A stretch of DNA of 45,728 bases from positions 1 through 45,728 of the forward strand of contig JBFLVQ010000005.1 in NCBI GenBank assembly GCA_040758525.1, read 5' to 3'. The notes beneath the pieces are model-generated. The model saw only the letters and a program-made list of their open reading frames with translations, had not been told where the DNA came from and did not search any database. The stretch is from JBFLVQ01 sp040758525. GTDB taxonomy: Bacteria > Acidobacteriota > Blastocatellia > Chloracidobacteriales > JADJPF01. Below, piece by piece: positions 16,710-25,886 of the stretch (position 1 is its first letter; each line of letters begins with the position of its first letter). The translations under genes were made by a program, and so were the position numbers.

Positions 16710-17570
16710 TCAGCTTCCCGGCGTGATCTTAAAACTAATATCAACAGCAGGCGCAGAATGGGTAATCGCACCCACTGAGATCAGATCGACGCCTGCACGT
16801 GCATATTCAGCAACATTTTCTAGGCTAATACCGCCGGAAGCTTCTAGCATTATATGTCGCCCTCGTTCTTTTCCCCGCACTATCTGTACGGCTTCTGCCG
16901 CTAGCGCAGGGCTCATATTATCAAGCATTATGATATCAGTAGCAGTCTCAAGTGCCTCCTCCAACTGTTCTAGATTACTCACTTCTACTTCTATCTTATG
17001 TACATGTCCAACCTGTTCACGAGCGCGCCGTACGGCTGGTTCGATGCCACCGGCAAGCGCAATATGATTATCTTTGATAAGCACGCCATCATCTAGACCA
17101 AAGCGATGATTATTAGCGCCACCCATCAATACGGCATACTTGTCGAGCATACGTAGCCCAGGCATAGTCTTGCGAGTGTCAACAATTCGTGTTGTTGTAC
17201 CCCGCACTGCCTCTACATACTTACGTGTTAGAGTAGCTACTCCCGACATACGTTGAAGTAGGTTAAGCGCTACTCGCTCACCCGCTAATAATACTGTTGC
17301 TGGTCCATCCAGACGAGCCAATTCTGTGCCTGCTTTTACTTGCTCACCTTCATAAACGAAAGCCTCTAATTCAAGATTAGGAGCAAGTGAGACAAAGACA
17401 GCTTCAGCGACCTCTAAGCCGGCAATAACAAGATCCTGTTTAGCCCAGAAGCGCCCACGGCCACGTATCGTCTCTGATACGATTGCTTGTGTGGTTATAT
17501 CTCCACGACCTAAGTCCTCATCAAGAAAATCGCCAATCAGATTGTAAAGAAGATTCCTATCGATTCGCAC
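16710..17570 (-). CDS. nadC: Nicotinate-nucleotide pyrophosphorylase (quinolinate phosphoribosyltransferase)
   Basis: 286 residues, the standard length. It converts quinolinate and PRPP to nicotinate mononucleotide in de novo NAD synthesis. Signatures: EDLGRGDITTQAI near the N-terminus, the NLLQRMSGVATLTRKYV helix, the PRPP/quinolinate-binding DTRKTMPGLRMLDKYAV, GGANNHRFGLDDGVLIKDNH, and the C-terminal LEASGGI and ISVGAITHS. The start codon is GTG with only a weak ribosome binding site. It lies 38 nt after valS. No nadA or nadB is in the window. Confidence 0.96.
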   Translation of the reverse strand: MRIDRNLLYNLIGDFLDEDLGRGDITTQAIVSETIRGRGRFWAKQDLVIAGLEVAEAVFVSLAPNLELEAFVYEGEQVKAGTELARLDGPATVLLAGERVALNLLQRMSGVATLTRKYVEAVRGTTTRIVDTRKTMPGLRMLDKYAVLMGGANNHRFGLDDGVLIKDNHIALAGGIEPAVRRAREQVGHVHKIEVEVSNLEQLEEALETATDIIMLDNMSPALAAEAVQIVRGKERGRHIMLEASGGISLENVAEYARAGVDLISVGAITHSAPAVDISFKITPGS

Positions 17571-17608
17571 CAGTAAAAGTCCAATCCATTTATTTGCAGA
17601 TTACAAAA

Positions 17609-20284
17609 TTACAAACCTTCCAAAGTTTGACCAATGGTAATACGTTGTGTAGTGAGATCAGTTAGGCGTAGCCGTGCCTGCTCTACCACTTCTGGTTGGG
17701 CACGCTCGACAAAGTTAGGATTGCTGAGTCGCTCATTAAGCTTCTCCAACTCTGCTTCGATCTTGCTCAACTCCTTCTTCAGTCGCTCACGTTCCTTTTC
17801 TAGATCGATCAATCCTTCTAGCGGAATGGCAATCTCTATACCGGTGATCACTGCACGAGCCGCCGATTTGATCTTGGGCAACTCAGCACTCACGCTGAGT
17901 TCCTTGACACGAGCAAGTTGCTGTATCGCATCTTGACTTTCGCTGACTAATCGTTGCAGGTTCTCATCCTTGATGCCTAGTCGTACGATAAGCAGCTCTA
18001 GTACAGGTAGATTCATCTCTGAGCGCACATTACGGATTTTGGTAATTAGCGCAATGATCGTACGCATCTGTGCTTCTACTGTATCATCTATGCAAGCCAT
18101 ATCGGTAAGAGGAAATGCTGCAAGAGCAATCGTCTCACCCTGATGTGGGAGTCGTTGCCAAAGTTCCTCAGTGATAAAAGGCATTACGGGATGGAGTAAT
18201 CGCAGTGACTTCTCCAGTACATACATAATACGCTCACGTGCCGCCGTTACTGCTGGTGTAACGGTTTTCGCGGTTACCAATGGTTTAGAAAGTTCTATGT
18301 ACCAGTCACAAAAATCATCCCAGAAGAAGTGATAGAGTGTCTGAGTGGCATCATAGAAGCGGAACTGCTCAAGCGCTAGATTAACTTCAAGGATTGCACG
18401 ATTAAGCTTAGAGAGAATCCAGCGATCATAGCGAGGCAGACTAGCAGCTTCAAATGCCGCTGCATTATAGCGAGTCTCAGCCAGATTCATTAGTACAAAA
18501 CGGGATGCATTCCAGATTTTATTAGCAAAGTTGCGTGCTGCTTCCATCTTAGGATATTCGCGCACTTCACTACCATCTGGACCTTTACGTTTGATCATTT
18601 GTAGATCAACATCAGCACCACCCGTTACTGCACTAGCCAATGTAAAGCGCACAGCATCTGTACCGTAACGATCAAAGACATCAAGTGGATCGATAACATT
18701 GCCCTTCATCTTTGCCATCTTCTCGCCTTCTACACGTACTAATCCGGTGATAAAAACATAGTGGAATGGCACATCCTTGATAAATTTCAGTCCTAACATC
18801 ATCATTCGTGCAACCCAGAAGAAGATGATATCAAAACCAGTAATCATCACTGTAGTGGGATAGAAGGTTTTAAGATCCTCGGTCTGCTGTGGCCAACCAA
18901 GTGTTGAGAAAGGCCAGAGTGCTGATGAGAACCAGGTATCAAGCACATCCTCATCCTGTCTTATCTCAACGCTACCACAAGTTGTACAGGCTGCTGGCGT
19001 ATCACGTGAAACAGTAATATGGTCCTCAGGGCAATACCAGGCAGGAATACGATGTCCCCACCAGAGTTGGCGAGAGATACACCAGTCTTGAATATTCTCC
19101 AACCAATCGAAGTAGATCTTGGCCCAATTTTCCGGCACAAATCTGGTACGACCATCACGTACTGCCGCAATGGCGGCTTCTGCCATCTGTTTGACAATGG
19201 CAAACCATTGTGTAGAGATAAGCGGTTCAATAATTGTGTGACAACGCTGACAATGCCCCACCTTATGGGTGTAGTCTTCAACCTTGAGAAGTAGACCCTG
19301 TTGCTCAAGTTTCTCAACTACACGTTTACGAGCTTCAAAGCGATCTAAGCCGGCAAATTCAGCGCCAGCCGCCGCCGTCATTCTACCTTTCTTATCGATC
19401 ACAACAACCTGTGAGAGTTTGTGTTTAAGTCCCATCTTGAAGTCGTTGGGATCATGTGCAGGGGTGACTTTTACTGCCCCAGTACCAAAATCCATCTCGA
19501 CAATTTCATCGGTAATAAAAGGTAGCTCGCGGCCAACGATGGGCAATATTGCCCGTTTAGTATGGAAAGCTCGGTAGCGTTGGTCTTCCGGATGTACCGC
19601 AACTGCAGTATCGCCAAGCATTGTTTCTGGTCGTGTGGTTGCTACTACTACATGCTCATTGCTGTCTTTGATTGGGTAAGCAATATGGTAGAGTTTGCCT
19701 TTGACCTCTTCTTTAGGAGCTTCTAGATCGGAAAGCGCTGTCTCATCTTTGGGGCACCAATTAACTATATAAGCGCCACGATAGATCAAACCTTCCTCAT
19801 ATAGGCGCACAAAGACTTCACGTACAGCTTGTGAAAGACCTTCATCAAGCGTAAAGCGTTCACGTGTCCAGTCACAACTGGCGCCTTCACGCCGTATCTG
19901 TCGTTGAATAGTGCCACCAGCATGCTCTTTCCAAGCCCATACTCGTCGTTCGAACTCTTCACGTCCAAGTTGATGACGGGTCAAATTCTCTTTAGCCAAT
20001 TGCCGCTCTACCACTATTTGGGTAGAGATACCGGCGTGATCTGTTCCTGGCAACCAGAGTGCATTATCGCCATGCATACGCCGCCAGCGTGTCAACATAT
20101 CCATCAAGGTATGTTGTAAAGCATGGCCCATGTGCAAATAGCCGGTCACATTAGGAGGTGGGATAGCAATACAAAAGGATGGTTTATCTGATTTTGCTTG
20201 AGCGACAAAATATCCTTGCTGTTCCCAGAGAGGATACCATTTATGCTCTATCTCTGTTGCTGCATATGTTTTGGGAATTTCCAT
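17609..20284 (-). CDS. valS: Valyl-tRNA synthetase with altered KMSKS loop
   Basis: 891 residues, normal length. It charges tRNA-Val, with an editing domain in the middle. The HIGH-type motif is H51-M-G-H54 in PPPNVTGYLHMGHAL; the editing domain includes TTRPETMLGDTAVAVHP (about 216-232). The WWGHRIPAWYC segment and zinc-like Cys pairs (C433/C436) follow. The second signature is K522-M-A-K-M-K-G-N rather than the common KMSKSKGN; both catalytic lysines are kept, the two serines are not. The C-terminal coiled-coil arm typical of ValS is present (about 820-885). The gene heads the cofactor operon valS-nadC-(duplicated protein)-birA-coaX. Confidence 0.96.
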   Translation of the reverse strand: MEIPKTYAATEIEHKWYPLWEQQGYFVAQAKSDKPSFCIAIPPPNVTGYLHMGHALQHTLMDMLTRWRRMHGDNALWLPGTDHAGISTQIVVERQLAKENLTRHQLGREEFERRVWAWKEHAGGTIQRQIRREGASCDWTRERFTLDEGLSQAVREVFVRLYEEGLIYRGAYIVNWCPKDETALSDLEAPKEEVKGKLYHIAYPIKDSNEHVVVATTRPETMLGDTAVAVHPEDQRYRAFHTKRAILPIVGRELPFITDEIVEMDFGTGAVKVTPAHDPNDFKMGLKHKLSQVVVIDKKGRMTAAAGAEFAGLDRFEARKRVVEKLEQQGLLLKVEDYTHKVGHCQRCHTIIEPLISTQWFAIVKQMAEAAIAAVRDGRTRFVPENWAKIYFDWLENIQDWCISRQLWWGHRIPAWYCPEDHITVSRDTPAACTTCGSVEIRQDEDVLDTWFSSALWPFSTLGWPQQTEDLKTFYPTTVMITGFDIIFFWVARMMMLGLKFIKDVPFHYVFITGLVRVEGEKMAKMKGNVIDPLDVFDRYGTDAVRFTLASAVTGGADVDLQMIKRKGPDGSEVREYPKMEAARNFANKIWNASRFVLMNLAETRYNAAAFEAASLPRYDRWILSKLNRAILEVNLALEQFRFYDATQTLYHFFWDDFCDWYIELSKPLVTAKTVTPAVTAARERIMYVLEKSLRLLHPVMPFITEELWQRLPHQGETIALAAFPLTDMACIDDTVEAQMRTIIALITKIRNVRSEMNLPVLELLIVRLGIKDENLQRLVSESQDAIQQLARVKELSVSAELPKIKSAARAVITGIEIAIPLEGLIDLEKERERLKKELSKIEAELEKLNERLSNPNFVERAQPEVVEQARLRLTDLTTQRITIGQTLEGL

Positions 20285-20425
20285 AGTTTTTATTCAAACC
20301 TATCAACAATACTCACGCAAGCCGCCTTTGCAGATGACCAGTAAGGCGAAATTCTCGGCAAAATTACGCGGCACTGACAAAAGAATTTTATCTTGGTGAA
20401 AAATAATATTAACCGGATAGCGACA

Positions 20426-22513
20426 TTAACCGAGAGATTTTTGCTCAAGGCGCTTCTTAATTAGCAGTTCTGCTAGTTCAGGCACCACTTCCCAAGCAAT
20501 CTCACGCACAACATCTTCAGATATTTTGGTCACTGCCCGCCGCACAATCTCATCAATAAGATGTTGCGGTATCTGCTCAATACTTGTGATTGTTAGCACA
20601 GGGGCAACAGGTGTTACGGCTGCCAGTGGTGGCGCTTGGTTAGGTATTTCACTAGGTTGAGCCACCTCACTAGTGGGAGCAGGCGCAGAGTCTGCAACTG
20701 CTGGAGTCAACACAGGCATTGGAGGGGGCACTGGCATTGGCGCAGCGGCCATAGATGCTGCCGTAGAGACAGCCGTGGTTGGCTCTGGCACAGGTGTTGG
20801 CGTAGATATTTCTATCGGCGTACTGGTCGCTAATGGTAAAGGCGCTTCTTTTACTGGTATTTCATCAGGCAGATCAAAACTAAATTCTTCACTAGGTGCT
20901 GGCAGATCTGGAATGGGCGGTTCTTTCTCCAATTCAAAAATTATTGGAGGAGCAGGTTGTGCCAATGGTATAGGTGGCAGTGGCACTTCACCTTTCATTA
21001 GTGCTTGTAACTCAGTGGGCATCAGATCAGAGTAATCACCTGAGCTGCGCATCTCCTCAGGGGGAAGCTCAAAAACTGGTGGCACGGCGCGCAATGCTTC
21101 TATATCTGGTACCGAAGTCATCTCAATTGTCGCTTTGTGTTCACTCACAACTGGCTCAGGAGTTGCTGTTACTAAGGTTTTGGACTCCTCGCCAGCATCC
21201 ATCACTTCATCAGCATCAATGGCTGGGAGTTCCTCAATGGGAAGCGGTTCAGAAGAGACTTCCAGTACAGTTTCAGCATGGCTGCCAGAGTGATAACTCA
21301 CTTCATCGAGCGGCTCAAGATCCAATGGTGTGATATCTTCATATTGACTATCTGAGAGAGAAGATTGATAGGCTGCCAGTGTAGTATCGCGTCCAAATCC
21401 ACCTGTAGCGTTGGTAAGAGGCATTGATGTAGTAGGCTCAGATGGGTGGCGATCTCTATTTACCAGATCATCAGTAAAGACAACTCCATCGAGAGCGTCA
21501 GAATGTTGGCTAGTGCTCAGTTCTACTTCATCTAGGTCTAGCGGAGACATCATATCAAGAGACGGTGAGTAGACTGATACTTTTGCTTCGGCAGGTTGTG
21601 ATGGTGTTGGCGGTACTGGTATTGCATCAGGCAACTCAAGCTCTTCTAGCCGTTCTTTTACCCCCGTATCTAATGTCATGTCTGCAGTAAAAGGATTAGC
21701 CGGGGTTACAGTATTTAAAGACATATTCAATGGTGGCGCACCGGCTGCATTAGCAGGAAACTGTGCCTGTGTAGTTGTCCCCAAATCAAGACTAAAGCTA
21801 CTACTACTGGGCATCTTACGAAGGTCCTCACGACTGTAGGAGAGTGTCATCTCTCCAAATTCCTCAGATGTCGATGCAGGAGCGTTTGCGGAACTGTTAT
21901 TGGTTGGTACAGGAGATGCCACTGGCAATTGAAACAGGCTAGGAGGCACTGGACTAGCACGTAAGGGTTCGACTTTGGGAGATTCTGGTTTAGGCGCTTC
22001 TGTCGGTATACTAGATTGAAAACGGGTTGCCAATTCAGGTGTTAAACGGGTTGTTGTGGCATCAGGTGGTAATGGTTGCCAATTGGGTGCTGCCGGTGTA
22101 GGCGGTACACTAGCAGGTTGGCTGGCTACTGGAGCGACAACCGGCGCTTGTGTCAACAAGCGTGTTACAGTAGCTACCAGCGCACGCGATTCAAATGGCT
22201 TAGTAAGATGACCATCAGCCTTAACACGCAATGCTTCAGCTTGATCAAAAGGCTCAAAAGCTCCTACTAACAGTAATACGGGAATATGAGCAAATTGCGA
22301 ATTGGTCTTAATATACTCACAAACTTCATAGCCATTTTTGCCCGGCATATAGATATCGGCCAACACAATGTCTGGCTTCACATCATTGAGTTTTCTTACT
22401 GCTAGTTCGCCGTTACCTACGGTGACGACATCAATCCCCTCGTCTGAGAAGGTCAAGTTGACGACCTTCTGTATTGTAATGCTGTCGTCGGCAAGTAGGA
22501 TTTTGCGCCCCAT
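20426..22513 (-). CDS. Receiver-domain protein with long proline-rich linker and helical C-terminus
   Basis: 695 residues. Residues 3-120 are a CheY-like receiver: acidic pair D9/D10, phosphoacceptor D53 (LADIYMPG) and the Lys of TKPFE. The usual Thr/Ser after the fourth strand is replaced in LLLVGAFEPFD, a form typical of myxobacterial/acidobacterial receivers. There follows a disordered stretch of about 500 residues rich in Pro, Ser, Thr, Glu and Asp, and a conserved C-terminal helical end (about 638-690: IPQHLIDEIVRR..., VREIAWEVVPELAELL). No DNA-binding or enzymatic output domain is present. The layout resembles RomR-type polarity regulators of Myxococcus, but equivalence is not shown. 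AGGAGG lies before the ATG. No histidine kinase is nearby. Confidence 0.8.
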   Translation of the reverse strand: MGRKILLADDSITIQKVVNLTFSDEGIDVVTVGNGELAVRKLNDVKPDIVLADIYMPGKNGYEVCEYIKTNSQFAHIPVLLLVGAFEPFDQAEALRVKADGHLTKPFESRALVATVTRLLTQAPVVAPVASQPASVPPTPAAPNWQPLPPDATTTRLTPELATRFQSSIPTEAPKPESPKVEPLRASPVPPSLFQLPVASPVPTNNSSANAPASTSEEFGEMTLSYSREDLRKMPSSSSFSLDLGTTTQAQFPANAAGAPPLNMSLNTVTPANPFTADMTLDTGVKERLEELELPDAIPVPPTPSQPAEAKVSVYSPSLDMMSPLDLDEVELSTSQHSDALDGVVFTDDLVNRDRHPSEPTTSMPLTNATGGFGRDTTLAAYQSSLSDSQYEDITPLDLEPLDEVSYHSGSHAETVLEVSSEPLPIEELPAIDADEVMDAGEESKTLVTATPEPVVSEHKATIEMTSVPDIEALRAVPPVFELPPEEMRSSGDYSDLMPTELQALMKGEVPLPPIPLAQPAPPIIFELEKEPPIPDLPAPSEEFSFDLPDEIPVKEAPLPLATSTPIEISTPTPVPEPTTAVSTAASMAAAPMPVPPPMPVLTPAVADSAPAPTSEVAQPSEIPNQAPPLAAVTPVAPVLTITSIEQIPQHLIDEIVRRAVTKISEDVVREIAWEVVPELAELLIKKRLEQKSLG

Positions 22514-22883
22514 CCGCTCCTCCTAAGTGAGTTTGAATTCTAATCGCTAGTAAGGTGATGCTTAAACCGCGTTAAGATCCAAATTCGGGTCGTTCAAAAG
22601 GGTATCACAACCCGGCAGGGTACATTTTAGAATTCCCACTCACACTTGAGAAATTACTTAAGATTCCTAGATTTACAAATAAGCTAACATCCTTGGCAGT
22701 GGATGTCAAGCGTTCTTCTTTTCCAAGTTCTTGAAATTGAAGTGATTTTTGGTTGCTGTAAAAGCCCTAGGGGGTGGCTACATACAAAGGCATGGTGGAG
22801 CTTTTTCCATGCCTTTGGCGCAATCTTTTGACTATTGTGCGAAGTTGTCCCTACCTTATAAATACTAGCGTAGTTTTATTACC
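22514..22883 (-). other. 370-nt gene-free gap with a perfect 11-bp hairpin
   Basis: No gene is visible. CAAAGGCATGG (22785-22795) and CCATGCCTTTG (22807-22817) form a perfect 11-bp stem about 70 nt past the bamD stop. It has no U-tract on either strand, so it could be a factor-dependent terminator or an mRNA-stabilising end. On the minus strand TTGACA (22709-22704) lies upstream of the receiver-protein gene, but only a poor -10 (TAGCTT) follows at 17 nt. I see nothing else in this gap. Confidence 0.45.
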
Positions 22884-24056
22884 TTAAGGCTTGATATCGG
22901 CTTCAGGTTTTGCTTTTGATTTCTCACTGTCTTTCTTGCTTTTCTTGTTTTTCTTATCTTTAACTTTAGGTACATTGGCAGGATTAGCGGATGTACCATT
23001 GCTTGCTGTACTATCGACTGCCGAATCGGATGGCTTCGCACCCACTTTGCTACTAATACTCTGTGGCGAGGCACTACCATTACGTACCGTTTCATTAATC
23101 AATTGATAGGTCGCTTCATCAATCTCGTCGCCTTCTTTTAGAAGTATGCCCTCTTTGGTTACTTTAAGGTTAGGGCCAAAGAGATTCTCCATCATACGAC
23201 CCATCATAGAGCGTTCCTCAACGATACGCTCAGGAGCATTTGGATCAGGATCGGGCACTGGTTTGCCAAATTTCTCCAGCTTCTCTGCTGCGGCATCACG
23301 ATATTTGCTATTGGGAAATTCACGCACAATACGAGCATAGTATTTAGCTGCATCCTCGGTATCTTCACTCTCTTCACGGGCTCGTGCTAGATACCAGAGA
23401 GCCGTATCGGTTTGGGAAAAGTTCGGATATTTATTGATAATATCCAAACAGCGAGATTCGGTTGCCTTCCAAGCGTCGCGCCGCTCAAAGTAGAATTTCG
23501 CCACAACTAGATCATGGCGAGCCAGTAACTCCTGTACCACATATGTATACTCTTGTACTCTGGGATTTTCTTTGGTTTGGGGAAAGCGACGCTGAGCCTC
23601 AAGCAACTGCTTTTCAGCCAATAAGGCATGAGTATTATCTTGATCAAAGCCCTCTACCTGTCGTAAGTGAATTTCCGCCAACTTGAGCAGTACTTCTGGC
23701 GCAAGCTCATGGTTGGGGAAGAATTGTAACCAATCTTTATACTCTGCCTCTGCCTGCACAAGATTTGAACTACCACCTTCACGATAGTAAGAGTCGGCAA
23801 TTGTTAATTTCGCCATGGACAGCAATGGACTATTGTCATAAGTGGTAATCAGAGTATTGATAAGCAAGCGACCCTGTTCATAGCGCTTCTTCTTCATCTC
23901 TTTGAGGGCTTCCTCAAACAGTTCTCGATCGCGCCCTTCACGAGGTTCATCGGCAGCAACAGATGCCGCTAATGGTTTTTTTCCACCGCCGCAGGCACTT
24001 AGCCCACACAAAAGCAGTCCTATTACAAGCAAAGATAAGATTTTTGCCAATTTCAT
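22884..24056 (-). CDS. BamD-like outer-membrane assembly lipoprotein with Lys-rich tail
   Basis: 390 residues. The N-terminus has a lipoprotein signal with lipobox LSAC (about residues 19-22). From about residue 40 it is built of TPR-like helical hairpins with BamD hallmarks: LFEEALKEMKKKRYEQGRLL, LTIADSYYREGG with EAEYKDWLQFFPNHELAPEVLLKLAEIHL, then IRVREFPNSKY-like VREFPNSKYRDAAAEKLEK. BamD is the essential lipoprotein partner of BamA in outer-membrane protein insertion. The usual length is about 240-290; the extra C-terminus (about 290-390) is low complexity, ending in a Lys-rich stretch (KVKDKKNKKSKK). It lies 61 nt after rpe. Given the long tail, another TPR lipoprotein is possible. Confidence 0.8.
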   Translation of the reverse strand: MKLAKILSLLVIGLLLCGLSACGGGKKPLAASVAADEPREGRDRELFEEALKEMKKKRYEQGRLLINTLITTYDNSPLLSMAKLTIADSYYREGGSSNLVQAEAEYKDWLQFFPNHELAPEVLLKLAEIHLRQVEGFDQDNTHALLAEKQLLEAQRRFPQTKENPRVQEYTYVVQELLARHDLVVAKFYFERRDAWKATESRCLDIINKYPNFSQTDTALWYLARAREESEDTEDAAKYYARIVREFPNSKYRDAAAEKLEKFGKPVPDPDPNAPERIVEERSMMGRMMENLFGPNLKVTKEGILLKEGDEIDEATYQLINETVRNGSASPQSISSKVGAKPSDSAVDSTASNGTSANPANVPKVKDKKNKKSKKDSEKSKAKPEADIKP

Positions 24057-24117
24057 GATTTCTTAACTCCAGGCGAAATTCTTAATTAAATTGAATATAC
24101 AATATATTGAGAATCAG

Positions 24118-24789
24118 TTAAACAAGAAAGGGTTTGCTCGCAGCGGCTTGCATTTGCCGCACGGCCTCGCCCGGCGAAGGCTGGGCGAAAATGGCTGAGC
24201 CAGCCACCAACCATTCAGCACCTGCTTGTGTTACCAATGGTGCCGTGGTCAGATCTATACCACCATCAACCTCAATATGGACATTGAGACCACGCTCATT
24301 GATCATAGTGCGTAGCTTAGCAATCTTTTCTACAGAGGTCTGAATAAATTTCTGGCCACCAAAACCGGGATTGACTGACATTATTAGAATAAAGTCGGTG
24401 TAAGGGAGAATCTCATCCAGACTAGCCAATGAAGTGCCTGGATTGATTGCTACACCAGGACGACAACCAACGCGCCGGATCAATTCCAAAGAACGATGTA
24501 GATGTGGCACTGCTTCTACATGTACAGAGATCATATTCGCGCCAGCTTTGGCAAACTGCTCAATGTATTTGTCTGGTTCTGAAATCATCAAGTGGGTGTC
24601 AAGAGGCAGTTTGGTGGCAGGACGCAATGCCGCAACAACCGGTAAGCCAATGGAGATATTAGGGACAAAATGGCCGTCCATAACATCAACATGTAGGATA
24701 CCTGCGCCAGCCTCTTCGACTGCTTTAACATGCTCACCCAGGCGAGTAAAATCAGCAGATAAGATAGAAGGGGCAATTTCAATCTTCAT
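24118..24789 (-). CDS. rpe: Ribulose-phosphate 3-epimerase
   Basis: 223 residues, the normal size of this TIM barrel, which interconverts ribulose-5-phosphate and xylulose-5-phosphate in the pentose phosphate pathway. Conserved: IAPSILSADFTRLGEH at the N-terminus, the metal-binding HVDVMDGHFVPNISIG, DTHLMISEPDKYI, MSVNPGFGGQKFI and the phosphate-binding EVDGGI with AGSAIF. It starts 3 nt after the PASTA gene and so belongs to the same transcript, with bamD following 61 nt later. Confidence 0.97.
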   Translation of the reverse strand: MKIEIAPSILSADFTRLGEHVKAVEEAGAGILHVDVMDGHFVPNISIGLPVVAALRPATKLPLDTHLMISEPDKYIEQFAKAGANMISVHVEAVPHLHRSLELIRRVGCRPGVAINPGTSLASLDEILPYTDFILIMSVNPGFGGQKFIQTSVEKIAKLRTMINERGLNVHIEVDGGIDLTTAPLVTQAGAEWLVAGSAIFAQPSPGEAVRQMQAAASKPFLV

Positions 24790-24792
24790 CAG

Positions 24793-25173
24793 TCATTGTG
24801 TCAAGTCTGTTAAGGCTAGCACTACGGCGCCAGTTTCTGGTTTGTTAATGAGAGATTTCTTCTCACCACGACTAAGATAGATTTTAATTTTATAGCCCTG
24901 CTTGACCATCAAACCAGCCTTCGGTTCCTGACGAACAATGGTATTGGCAGGTGCCTTCTCGTCGAAGATTTCAATGGCTTCTATCTGTAGTCCAACTGCG
25001 GAGGCGATCTTTTGCGCTTCGCTTTGGCTCTTGCCGATCATTTTCGGCACAACCACTTCTTTGCCACGCGATAGATAGATAGCCATCATAGCGCTGCTAA
25101 TAAAAGCCAGCATGAGGATTAGAATAATGGACAATCGTCGCACAATTGTCCAAATTATCCTCACAACTCCCAC
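24793..25173 (-). CDS. Membrane-anchored single-PASTA-domain protein
   Basis: 126 residues starting with GTG, preceded by GGAG at 7-9 nt. One transmembrane helix (about 14-33: LSIILILMLAFISSAMMAIY) anchors one extracytoplasmic PASTA domain (about 37-102) with the typical VPKMIGKSQSEAQKIASAVGL start and QEPKAGLMVKQGYKIKIYLS end. PASTA domains bind peptidoglycan or beta-lactam-like ligands, usually on PknB-type kinases or PBPs; here the domain stands alone without kinase or transpeptidase. It is the first gene of the PASTA-rpe-bamD run. Confidence 0.85.
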   Translation of the reverse strand: MGVVRIIWTIVRRLSIILILMLAFISSAMMAIYLSRGKEVVVPKMIGKSQSEAQKIASAVGLQIEAIEIFDEKAPANTIVRQEPKAGLMVKQGYKIKIYLSRGEKKSLINKPETGAVVLALTDLTQ

Positions 25174-25327
25174 ACACTCTCTCCAGGATAACTATAAAAG
25201 TGGATAGTTGGAAAACGGAAGTCTAACATTTCCAGGCTGAGCTTGCAACTACAAGTAAATCGACCACTCTCAATAGGGCTTGTGAGCTTCAACACTATAC
25301 GAGTGATCAGTCAGATAGGTACTTAAA

Positions 25328-25564
25328 CTATGACTTAGTCTTGGATGCCTCTTCGATACGCTGAACTTCCTTCTCTTTATCTGGATCTTCATTGAGCGCC
25401 TTCTTAAATGTTCTGATCCCTTGACCAAGCCCGGAAGCAAGTTCTGGTAGGCGTCGGGCGCCGAAAAGCAGTAGCACAATGACAAAAAGAACCAGCATTT
25501 CTGGCAAGCCAAGATTAGGTATGATGAGGGCGAAGGCAGATTCAATAACGCCGCTATTCGGCAT
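25328..25564 (-). CDS. tatA: Sec-independent translocase subunit TatA/TatE
   Basis: 78 residues. It contributes the pore-forming subunit for export of folded proteins with twin-arginine signals. Structure: a short N-terminus, one membrane helix (about 22-36) with the conserved FGARRLPELASGLGQGIRTFKKA hinge and amphipathic helix motif (FG...LPEL...GxG), and an acidic/lysine tail. AAGGAG lies before the ATG. A strong promoter-like sequence is just upstream. No tatB or tatC is adjacent, so this is an isolated tatA gene, possibly one of several paralogues. Confidence 0.93.
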   Translation of the reverse strand: MPNSGVIESAFALIIPNLGLPEMLVLFVIVLLLFGARRLPELASGLGQGIRTFKKALNEDPDKEKEVQRIEEASKTKS

Positions 25565-25595
25565 AAAATTCTCCTTTAGCTGAAAGATAGATCAA

Positions 25596-25625
25596 ATTCT
25601 AGTCTTCAGCACAGGTGGCTGTCAA
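25596..25625 (-). promoter_or_regulatory. Sigma-70-type promoter of tatA
   Basis: Minus strand: perfect TTGACA (25625-25620), an 18-nt spacer, and TAGAAT (25601-25596; five of six consensus positions). Predicted start about 25589, a leader of about 25 nt before the ATG at 25564. Confidence 0.65.
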
Positions 25626-25687
25626 ATGAAATACCAGTCTAGGGAAAGCGCATTGCGGATCGCGATATTATCGCAAGAAAATTCTCT

Positions 25688-25716
25688 TTGACTCTATCTT
25701 AGCAGAGAACTAATAT
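25688..25716 (+). promoter_or_regulatory. Sigma-70-type promoter of the membrane-protein gene at 25887
   Basis: TTGACT (25688-25693), a 17-nt spacer, and TAATAT (25711-25716), predicted start about 25723, giving a leader of about 164 nt. It is divergent from the tatA promoter, about 60 bp away. The 322-nt gap holds no gene. Between the promoters is an imperfect inverted repeat around GCGATATTATCGC (25661-25673) that could be an operator. Confidence 0.6.
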
Positions 25717-25803
25717 AGTAATGCCCCGGTATGTAGTCTGAACTTTCCGAGCTTATTGTCGTACGAGCAGTAAATTGAACATCCTGCTTAGCGCTAACCT
25801 TAA

Positions 25804-25835
25804 GCACCAATCAGAATAGGGTTTTGATTAGGTGC
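25804..25835 (+). promoter_or_regulatory. Leader hairpin upstream of the membrane-protein gene
   Basis: GCACCAATCA (25804-25813) pairs with TGATT-A-GGTGC (25825-25835), a 10-bp stem with one bulged A and an 11-nt loop. A second GC-rich element with CAGGCCTG and GGGCCCC lies between it and the ATG at 25887. Two structures in a 164-nt leader suggest an RNA element, but I recognise no known riboswitch. Confidence 0.4.
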
Positions 25836-25886
25836 ATGGGCTCAGGCCTGGGTGTAGGGCCCCGTTTAAATATAGGAGAATAAGCC

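Noticed and set aside
20323..20348. Inverted repeat CGCCTT/AAGGCG between valS and the receiver gene
   Set aside because: Only 6 bp with a long loop and no U-tract; likely chance.
24799..24804. TTGACA at the end of the PASTA gene as a promoter for rpe
   Set aside because: The hexamer at 17 nt is TGAAAT and would lie inside rpe, so no usable promoter results.
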